Assembly (NCBI GenBank): GCA_030063045.1
Contig: JAQSEB010000040.1
Coordinates: 186,001 to 250,000 of the forward strand
Direction: 5' to 3'
Length of the DNA stretch: 64,000 bases
Source: Pratylenchus scribneri
Lineage: Eukaryota; Nematoda; Chromadorea; Rhabditida; Pratylenchidae
How positions within the stretch are numbered: position 1 is the first letter of the stretch; every line of letters begins with the position of its first letter. Below, one piece after another: positions 26,171 to 36,151 of the stretch. A program made the translations under genes and the position numbers. The notes below the pieces were generated by a model, which saw only the letters and a program-made list of their open reading frames with translations, had not been told where the DNA came from and ran no database searches.

Positions 26171-27205
26171 GTCGCTTTTCATCACCTACATCAGAATTGA
26201 CCCAAAATACCATGGCCTACAAATCCATTTATCACCAAAATAATTTTGGCCCTGGCCCTATTGCTGGTTACGGAATAGACAGTGGCAATGGAAGCAGCAT
26301 TTTGATGGATTCAAGGCGGACCAGCTTCAAAACTGGACTTGATCAAATTCTTCACCTACAACAAGCTCATTATCAGGGACGAAGTTTGGTCGAATGATGT
26401 TCGTGTAAAAAATTTTCCTGCTAATAAATTTTTTAAATGTTCTTCTCATAATCAAAATTATGGATAAAAAAATTAAAATTTAAAAAAAAATATTTTTCAA
26501 ATTATATCTTTGTAATTTATAAAAATTTAATTATTGTATTTTATTTTTCTTTTCTTTTAATAAAAAATTTTTTTCAGAAATTTTGTGCTGTACTTTGCAT
26601 TAGAATTAAAAGCTAATCTTTTCAATAAATAAAAAAATTTTAAAAATTCGTTTATCAGTTGTATTTTATTTTTTTTATTATCTTTTATAAATTTAAAATT
26701 TTCGCACAAATTATTGAAATAATATATAATTAAAAAATTTATTGTTTATAAATTTTATTTTATTTTTTAAAATAAATATGCGGAGAAGTGTCAAATTATT
26801 TTTTTATTAAAAACTCATTTTTTCTAGTTAAATGATAAAAATTTAAAAATTTGTTTATGGGGTTCATAAAAATTAAAAAAAAAATGAGTTTTTCTGGAAT
26901 CTTTTAAAAATTTAAGAGAATTAAATTAAATATTCAAATTTTTATTATTTTCACGCTTTTCACAAATATCCGGATAAATTTTATTTTTTATTTTTAAAAT
27001 GTAAAATAATTTTTTCTCCCTTTTTAGTGGCGGCAGCACTGGAAGTGGTTATTCACTGGATGATGGAGCTAATTTTGATAAGCAGCCGCTTCCATTTTTT
27101 GTTCAACTATTTTGCAACCATCCAATAAACAAGAAATTGATTGAATCGAGGCCAGCGAGTTCATGCAATTATATTCCAGAACAAAAATTTGTGACTAAAA
27201 ATTGA
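26171..27205 (+). pseudogene. alpha-beta copy with in-frame stop
   Basis: Alpha (26171-26397) follows a CAG acceptor and matches the minus-strand copy closely (GIDSGNGSSILMDSRR, then LDQILHL). It ends in TGA at the codon where relatives have Trp just before the donor. Beta (27028-27205) follows a TAG acceptor. It is intact from GGSTGSGYSLDDGANFDK to a TGA after IPEQKFVTKN and keeps its two Cys. An epsilon acceptor and a short scrap lie near 27638. Loss of the alpha end makes this a likely pseudogene unless the stop is real and the exon terminal. Confidence 0.5.
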
Positions 27206-27979
27206 TTTGTTGAATATTTTTAAATTTATTGATTATTGTATTTGTTAAAGGAATAAGAATTTTATAGAATTATGTATTCCAGAAGTTATTTATGTATAAA
27301 AAAATCAAATTCGAATTGCTTAGGGCAAAATAGCAGCATTTCCACAAAAATTCTTAAAAATTGATTCATCTTATGGAAATATTTTTTAATTTAATAAATT
27401 ATATATTTTGTTGAATTGGTAAAATGCCATTTTATAAAATCATTTTTTTTCCAATCATTTTAATAATTCTTTTTATTTGAAATTGTTTATATGTTACATG
27501 AAATATTTTTTATATTTAATCAATTTTCTTTTCTTGTGAATAAAAATGCATAAAATAAAAACAATATTTAGTTACTAAATTTCCAAAATTATTTCGTTTA
27601 TTTTCATTAAAAATATCAAATTTTTTTCAATTTCAGTGCCTCCAAAAAAATTGTCCCAACCCCTCAGAAATTGGGAAAATTAGGATCTAACTCCTTAATT
27701 TATGGACATTTTTGAACAAATTATAGCTGATTTTGTAGAGAGGGAAATAAAAAATACAATAAAAATATTTAAAATAATCCCGAGCTTATGTGTGTCAAGG
27801 GTGGGAAATTAAGAGAGTATATGTAGTATATAAGGTACTTTTAATTTTGATTGGAGTGTTGAATATAGGGTTATAGGAGTTATTGGAAAATTATCTTTAA
27901 AAGCAATATCAAAAATTCAGTTCTATAAATAGTTTATATTCTTGGGACTTTTATATATCATATTTTTACATTTTGTACA

Positions 27980-28215
27980 ATTTTTATTTGTGCATTGTTT
28001 ATTATGGAATGTGGAAAAAACGACTTCACTTCAATTGGACTGTGTGGCGAATTAATGGACCAGATCAATCAGCCAAATATCTGCTGCAAATAGAAATAAT
28101 TTTACTATTCCTACTATCAAAAAAATAAATAAAAAAATTGCTTTTTTTTTATTTTGAATAATAAAATGAATAAAATTTGCTGTTGCTTTATTTTTATTTT
28201 TTTGTTTATTTATCC
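27980..28215 (+). pseudogene. orphan 5' fragment of the saposin-like gene family
   Basis: The stretch ending at 28166 resembles the upstream regions of saposin-like genes A and D, including a shared CAGCCAAATAT motif at 28070 (32050 in A, 42770 in D). The ATG at 28166 opens MNKICCCFIFIF, matching the first exon of A and D (MNKIC-C). The frame then runs into an unrelated inverted repeat and a stop. No downstream exons are present, so this is a truncated promoter-plus-exon-1 copy. Confidence 0.75.
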
Positions 28216-28233
28216 TTCAATAAATTCATCAAC

Positions 28234-28346
28234 CGGCCAATATCGAATATTCACCGAGTTATGGCCAAAAAACCGTTGATTTAATTAAAATTGCTATTTT
28301 GACGGTATTTTGGCTATAACTCGGTGAATATTCAACATTTGCCAAT
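28234..28346. repeat. inverted repeat, about 42-bp arms
   Basis: The arms, containing GAATATTCACCGAGTTATGG and its complement, face each other across a 26-base A/T spacer with a few mismatches. It looks like a small foldback MITE. It sits where the saposin-family fragment ends, so it may mark the truncation point. Confidence 0.75.
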
Positions 28347-29102
28347 ACTTTTGATGTCATTTTATAGCTAATTTTATGCTTAATAAGAGTTCATAAACAA
28401 TGCCACAGTAGGCTTTACAGACATCTGCACCAGACGTTTCGTCTGCAAATGTCGGTTAGCCATTTTTATGTCAATATTCATCAATATTTTGGGACTTTTT
28501 GACCATCAATATTTATGCCATTATTTTGCCATTTTTTGGAAAATTTTACATTTTTTGAAAAAATTTGACATTCAAATATAAATAATAAAATAATCTCAAA
28601 AATTTTCTAAACTCGGAACTGATAACCGATAAGTGCCTAAAATTATGCATTTATTGAATAACATCGCAGCTTCAATTTTTTTACCAATTTGAAACGTAAA
28701 CGAATCAAAAAATTTAATTCTAATTTTCCGCAAATTTATTCGTGGTTCCTTTTATAATTAATGGAGTAAAATTTAGAAAAAAAAAGTCAAAAATCATTGA
28801 GCAACAGAAACTAAAAAAAATTAAATGCAATTTTTAAAATTCTATTTTAGTCAAATTTGATTAAAATGAAAATTTGCACAGCTTGCTAAATTTTTAATTT
28901 CCTTTCCTTTTTTGAATACCATTAAAATTGCTTTAAAATAATTTTAATAAAAAATGGCAAACAAAAATTATAATTCTGTTAGCCTGCTCTTAATATTTGC
29001 TAATCTTTTCAGAGAAAAACTAAAAATCATATATTTTCGGAGCCTTTAAAAAGTGTAGAAATCGAGCGAATTTGGACAGAAATAATTAAATAATAATTAA
29101 AA

Positions 29103-30810
29103 ATGCTAAAAATTATAATTAACTTCATCATTTTCACCATTTTGATGGTAAATTTGGAAGTAAGAAAGTTGGGAATAAATGATTAATTGAATAATTATAA
29201 TTAATTTAAAAATTTAAATTACTAATAAAAATATTTTTTTTAAATCCACATGGTCAAATTATTCATCTTTTTAAAGTTATTTTTCCTAATAATTCAATAT
29301 TTATTAATATTGTGCCAATATTTTCGAAAAAATTATCTTGAAAGGATTTCACAATATTCTTTCTTAAATTATTAATTGGTGCTATGTCAATTCCACAAAA
29401 ATAAAATGTAGGTGATTCCACAAAAGTAAAAATGTGGGTATTTTCGACTATAATAAATCAGGAACCAGTTTTAGATCCCACAAACCTTATACCATTTTGT
29501 AGATCTCATCGAAACGCATCGAATGGTGTCGAGTTTTGGACCAAAATTAAAGAGTTTAAAAGCAAAAACCGGATATATGGTTTAAACGGTTTAATACTCT
29601 TTAATATTGGATAAATCATGACAAATTATATACCAATCAATGCGTTATGATGAGATCTACAAAATGGTATAAGGTTTATCAAGTCTAAAACCGGTTCCTA
29701 ATTTATTATAGTCGGAAACGCCCACATTTTTACTTTTATGGAATCGCCCACATTTTTACTATCCCTTCTCTATTGTGGAATCGTCCCGGACGTTATTAAT
29801 TCTATCCAATGGACCGATTCTCATTAATTTAATGAAGCATTCATTCTTCTTTATTTAATTTCATTTAAAACATAGAAAATCGCTGTATCCGCCAGCAACC
29901 CTACACCAATATTGACAAAGGAAGAACGCATCCAATTGTTGAGCCCATTAATTGCAAAAGGTTGGAAAATGGTGTGTGGACGTGATGCAGTCCAGAAGGA
30001 ATTCATTTTTGCCGATTTCAACGAGGCATTTGGATTCATGACGCATGTGGCGCTGAAAGCCGAAAAGATGGACCATCATCCGGAATGGTTCAATTTTTAT
30101 AAAAAGGTAATAATATGTATTTAGAGAGTGGATTTATATTTTTATTAAATTTTTTCTTTGGTACTTATCGATTATCTGTCCGGAGATGTGGAAAGGAGGA
30201 AGGGTCTCCCCTTAAAGATGATTAGGGTTAGGGTTAGGGATATATGAAATGATAGCCTATCCCCTAAGGACCCTAACCCTATACGGGATGATCCATGGGG
30301 ATCACCGGTACCTTCCACCAGTAGACCTAAAAAAAATCTCCGGACAGATAACCGATAAGTACCTTTTTTTCTTGGATATTTGTAAATGAAAGTAATCAAA
30401 AATATAGATAGTATTTTTATGATAAAAAATTTTTAATTTGAAATAATTTTGAGTAAATTTTTTCATTATTTTGAACTTTTTGCTAATATTTTTAATGATT
30501 TTAATTAGAAGGAAAAAAATTTGCGGAAAAAATTTTTGGAGAAAAAATTGTAAAAAATATTTTTTGGGAGAATTTTGGGAATTTAATAAAAAAATTTCAG
30601 GGGAAATTTTTTTTATTAAATTATTTTGGAGAAAATAGTGCATATATTTATATAATATTTATTTGAAATAAAAAATAAATCAGCAGAATTTTTAAAAAAT
30701 TAATTTTTGATCATTTCTAGGTTAATGTCACTTTGATGAGCGAAGATGTGCAGGGAATTTCTGTACGCGATGTGAAATTGGGCAATTTAATTGAATCGCT
30801 TTTTGCATAA
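29103..30810 (+). CDS. pcbd-1: pterin-4a-carbinolamine dehydratase (PCD/DCoH) family protein, possibly secreted
   Basis: The family dehydrates 4a-hydroxy-tetrahydropterin during cofactor recycling and can act as an HNF1 dimerisation cofactor. The core is 29876-30106 joined to 30721-30810 in phase 0, with stop TAA. It shows [20 protein letters not shown], the signature AEKxDHHPEWF, then [17 protein letters not shown] after the intron. A candidate first exon, 29103-29159 ([19 protein letters not shown], strong GTAAGA donor), joins in phase and would give 125 residues with a secretory leader; the usual length is about 100. This first exon is inferred, and the acceptor before 29876 (AACATAG) is weak. 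The third catalytic His of the family (THEC in mammals) aligns with Glu here (MSEDV), so activity is doubtful. Both introns carry inverted-repeat elements. Confidence 0.85.
29412..29747. repeat. inverted repeat with about 108-bp arms inside intron 1 of the PCD gene
   Basis: The left arm (29412-29519) and right arm (29640-29747) are reverse complements with a handful of mismatches. Shared landmarks are CACAAAAGTAAAAATGTGGG, CCTTATACCATTTTGTAGAT and their complements. The 120-base loop has no coding signal. A further ATTCCACAAAA-type repeat lies just outside each arm. It is a non-autonomous terminal-inverted-repeat element; the family is unknown. Confidence 0.85.
30160..30363. mobile_element. 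204-bp MITE inside intron 2 of the PCD gene
   Basis: The termini are 27-bp inverted repeats with one mismatch, starting GGTACTTATCG and including ATCTGTCCGGAGA. The interior has GGGTTAGGGTTAGGG facing CCCTAACCCTA, so it also folds back. The insertion lies in a poly-T tract, so the target duplication cannot be defined exactly. There is no ORF. A lone copy of the end (GATAACCGATAAGTGCC) occurs near 28617. Confidence 0.85.
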
Positions 30811-31051
30811 TTACTACTAAATTTGTGATGACCTTTCTGAAAATAAAAAAACTGTTAATGGGCATATATAAAGCATAATTTATCGATAATTTGTTCTATA
30901 TATTATATAAAAAAAATATATCGGAATAAAGAATTATTTGTTTATTTAATTATGGATATAAAAAAGAATAACATCCAACCAAAAATTATTAATCAAGTAG
31001 CCTTCCTTTCTTTGCATTGGCATTTTTCCAGTGCTGTGGTGTGTGTGGGCC

Positions 31052-31345
31052 AGGGATGCACATCGTCTTCAAAAAATTATAAATTTTTCTTCAAATTTTT
31101 CAAGTAATTGAAGTTTAAAATGTAAGAAAATCTAAAATTTTTATCCAATTTCGCAAATTGACACTCCTAAAATTTCAATTTATATACCAGCTGGCCAATA
31201 GAAAAATATGATATAATATCGGATTTTGCCAAAAATCCGATACCCGATATCCGATAAACCATATGGTCAAAAAAAAACCGATAACCGATATCCGATACGC
31301 CAAAAAATCCGATATTTTCCGATATACGATATCCGATACGATATG
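31052..31345. mobile_element. probable truncated hAT-like element with CCGATA repeats
   Basis: It begins CAGGGATGCACATCG, a hAT-type terminus. It contains a dense set of repeats built from CCGATATCCGATA in both orientations between about 31200 and 31345. The matching right terminus is not present, so the element is incomplete or the terminus match is fortuitous. Confidence 0.4.
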
Positions 31346-31719
31346 TTGCTTGTTGGATTGAAATGATGGTCATTTTGCTGTGCTGATGAGTTAGTGCGGT
31401 TAAATGTTGTTTGTTGAATGTTGACTGTGTGCTTTGTCTGTTCTAGAATGGGAATTGTAAGATAAAGATTGCAATCAGCTAATTTTCCCATCCTACCAAC
31501 CAAATAAAATAATATAAAGAACTCAATCAAAATTCAAATGTATAATAATGCACATGGCAAATTGGGCGACCTCTGCTAGAGCTTGGGAATTTTGCACCGG
31601 GCAAAATACATTAGAATTCGTCAAGCCACAAGATAAAGTTAGTGACGATGGATGTATAAAAATGAACAATTTATTTATTAGATTTTCCATTTTTCATTCT
31701 TTTTAAAATGGATTGGGAA

Positions 31720-31912
31720 CAGGGATGGGTTCGATCTTCGATGTTTCGATTTTTTCGTTTCGACGTCGATTTTTGGTCATTTTTGGCATTAAAAATTTCG
31801 TTTTTCGGTTTCAAAAAATATTTGACCCTCCGAAATTTCGTTTTTCGGTTTCGAAAATTTTTTTGACCCTCCGAAATTTCGATTTTTTGGGGGGCCATCC
31901 AACCCATCCCTG
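31720..31912. mobile_element. hAT-type MITE, 193 bp, with 8-bp target duplication
   Basis: The ends are 12-bp perfect inverted repeats (CAGGGATGGGTT), extending imperfectly further. The flanking 8-bp direct repeats are ATTGGGAA (31712-31719 and 31913-31920). The interior contains two tandem copies of a roughly 40-bp unit with TTTGACCCTCCGAAATTTCG. There is no transposase. It is a non-autonomous hAT element, distinct in its interior from the one at 8949. Confidence 0.9.
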
Positions 31913-31959
31913 ATTGGGAACAACAGAATAATCCAATTTTTATCTGATTGAATTTGAAT

Positions 31960-32197
31960 TATATTTGTACATTTTTTGTATAAGTTTTTATGAAAAATGT
32001 GCCCTTCATCAAGTGGACAATGGCGGATTAATACATCTTCATTCTTCAGCAGCCAAATATTGGCGAATTAAAATTATATTCCATCTTTTATCTTATTTTT
32101 CATTGTCAACTCTTATCAAAAAATATAACAATTTTATATCTCTATTTATCTGAATAATAATGAAAAATAATTATTAATTCCATTTTTTATAGCTAAA
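31960..32197 (+). promoter_or_regulatory. upstream region conserved among saposin-like genes
   Basis: This interval resembles 42700-42910 (upstream of gene D) and 27980-28165 (upstream of the orphan fragment). Shared parts include a GGAATGTG or AAAATGTG motif, a TCAA-TGGACTGT or GTGGACAATGG segment, CAGCCAAATAT at 32050, and CCATCTTTTATCTTATT. Conservation in front of the same first exon suggests a shared promoter or 5' UTR. No TATA box was fixed. Confidence 0.5.
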
Positions 32198-33466
32198 ATG
32201 AATAAAATTTGCTCTTGCTTTGTTTTTATTTCTGTTTTTCTAAATATTATTTTTCTTTCAATTTTGGTTACATACAAAATAAAAGGTAGGAATTAATTTA
32301 TATTTTAATCAAATTTTTCCTTTCTCAGAAAATTCGGTTTCTATTGTGAACAATTCATCGGCGATAAATGGAAATGGAAGCAATGCTAATGAATTGGCCA
32401 ATAGACATTCTGCTACCAACAATACTGACAATGACAACGATGATATGCGGAATGCTACTGTTGCTATTCTCAATGCCACTGATGCTACTGCTGATCCATC
32501 AACAAAAATGGAACCATTTAATCAAGCTATAGGATTCCATAGTAAATATTTGCTACCGTAAGTCATTTATAAATTAAATTTCTTCTTAAAAAATAGGCTT
32601 AAAATTGAAAATAAATGTAATAAAATACTGGATGATGCCTTAAAAAATTTTTCTTTAGGATTTGGAATTCCATAAATTAAAATCTCTAATGTTAACATTT
32701 AATTCGGTGTATAATCCATACTCTAATTTCTGACCTTAGATTAAATTACTGTATTTAAATTTATTAGATTTGAAAGAACAATTAAATCCTTTGAACATAT
32801 TATTTACAAATTTAATAATTTTTGATGTTAAACTGGCCTTTTATTTAATTATGATATTTAATAAACAAATTAAAATTTACAGTGATTCTGAAATGGAACC
32901 AGCCAAAACCGGGTTCTTGAATTGCACATTCTGCAAACATCTTCATAAGAAAGCGAAAATGGTAAATTACTAATTGAATTTTGATTTAAATAAAATAACC
33001 GATTTTGATTCATATAGTCAATGATAAAACTTCCCATTTTGCCTCTTAAACAAAATATTTTCAGGTCGAAATAAATAATTTCATTAAATGTGCCAAAAAA
33101 TTTATTGAAATTATTTATTAATAAGATTGACGAAATAAGGAAAAAATGACCAAATTCCCACGTAATTTTCTTAGTTATTTATTTTTATGAAGTGTTTTAA
33201 TAAAATTAATTTCCAAAAAAAAAATTTTAAAAAAAAATTAAATATTAAAATTTCAATTTTAGATCTCAGACAATTTTATGGCATCCTTTAATGCTTCTTT
33301 CTATTTGATGTGCAATCATTTGAATGGTGAAGAGGATACCGAATGGTGTTCTATTCTGGTGGAACAAATCGTCTTCTCTAATACCAAATGGGGAAAGGGC
33401 GAGAGGCATTTTAGGGATTATGCTATCGAGAACCATTGCAAAAATGCCTTCAAATGCAAAGAATGA
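32198..33466 (+). CDS. saposin-B-like secreted protein A
   Basis: Four exons join in phase: 32198-32285, 32329-32557, 32883-32961 and 33263-33466 (199 residues). Residues 1-29 (MNKICSCFVFISVFLNIIFL...) form a hydrophobic signal or anchor. An Asn/Asp-rich linker with several N-glycosylation sequons follows, then one saposin-B-like domain with spacing C-x2-C-x25-C-x11-C-x29-C-x5-C. Saposin-like proteins bind or disrupt lipids; nematode relatives include digestive, antimicrobial caenopores. The family assignment rests on the six-Cys pattern and the helical make-up between cysteines. Its neighbours B, C and D are paralogues. Exon 3 and intron 3 are nearly identical to those of module C. Confidence 0.8.
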
Positions 33467-34534
33467 ATGATTCAATTTTACACAAGTTTTTGAGCTTTGA
33501 AGATGGCAATTTTTATATGATTGGAACTTTATATATTAACAAAATTTTGATGTTTTATTTTCATTTTTGCATCAAATTTATTTAATTTTGATTTACTCAG
33601 TTTAATTCTTTATTTTAATATAAATTTATTTATTTTTGATGTCTTTTAAATTGTATTAAAATAAAAATAAAATAAAAGATTAGGAAGAATAAATTTTCAG
33701 AGTCTTCTCATAAAGAATTGTTTGCTTATTAGAATTATGTTGATGGATCACTCTACTGCTCTGACTGTTTGTTAGCTTTGTCTATTCCAAAATTGGAATC
33801 ATAACGACAAACTTTCTTCCTATAAAATAAATAAAAACTCCACTTGAAAATTTGTCAAAGGTAAAACAAATTTGAATTTGTATTTTATAAGCCAAATAAA
33901 AAATTAAAGACGATTATTTATTAAAAATGGACAATGTTTTGTTAGATTTTGGATATATATAATTTATTTTTAGAATTGATTCGAAACTATTAAATTTTAT
34001 TTGATTGAAATTGGAAAATTTATGATCAAAATTGACACTGTTGAATTTGTGAATCGAATTAAATTGCAAAGGGAAAATTTTAAGAATCACAATTCACAAC
34101 AAAATAGCATTGGCTATTATAACTTTGACTTATTTCTTTCTATCCGTTGCTTTTGTTAATTTTGAATTGAAGATTATAAATTAATTATAGTTAATTTAAA
34201 TTCATTCAAATACAGATCTTTTTAAGATTAATATATTTGTAAATAAATTTGAAAATAATGAAATGAATTTGGAAATAACTTCACGAGAATTGTTTAATTT
34301 TTGAAGGGTTAAATGATTAAAAATCAAGTGACATTTGATGTATGAGTTTTAAAATTTTTTATTTATAATAATATATTTTAGTCAGCTTTAATATTATTAG
34401 CAAAAAGACGTAAATTAAAATGTAAATTTTGTTTTCTTCTTTACTGCATTTATTTTTATCCAGTCATCTCATCACCCATCAGATTTTTTTGCTCTTTATT
34501 TCATTTTTAATTTTCACCATTAATCTATGTGTTC

Positions 34535-34627
34535 AATTTCAGCCTCAACATTTCTGCCCGAATCCAGGGTGTCATTTTGAACATACTGGAAAGTGGAAAG
34601 AGAAAATGAAATTGCTAATTATTTTAA

Positions 34628-34638
<11 letters not shown>
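34535..34638 (+). other. short Cys/His exon-like ORF
   Basis: After a TTTCAG site at about 34537-34542 an open frame reads PQHFCPNPGCHFEHTGKW and ends in a Lys-rich tail at a TAG (34636-34638). The C-x4-C-x3-H spacing resembles a small zinc-binding motif, but no upstream exon could be tied to it and it overlaps the 3' end of the minus-strand protease gene by a few bases. It may be chance. Confidence 0.2.

Positions 34639-36151
<1,513 letters not shown>

Noticed and set aside
28404..28465. Short inverted repeat GACATCTGCA...TGCAAATGTC
   Set aside because: The arms are short and imperfect, with no flanking duplication; listed only as a possible remnant.
30302..30643. Minus-strand ORF of 113 codons
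   Set aside because: It lies within intron 2 of the PCD gene, starts in the MITE and encodes a Lys/Ile/Phe low-complexity peptide typical of A/T-rich intron DNA.
31167..31530. Minus-strand ORFs over the CCGATA repeats
   Set aside because: The peptide is a translation of a short DNA repeat (Ile-Gly-Tyr-Arg units); a repeat artefact.
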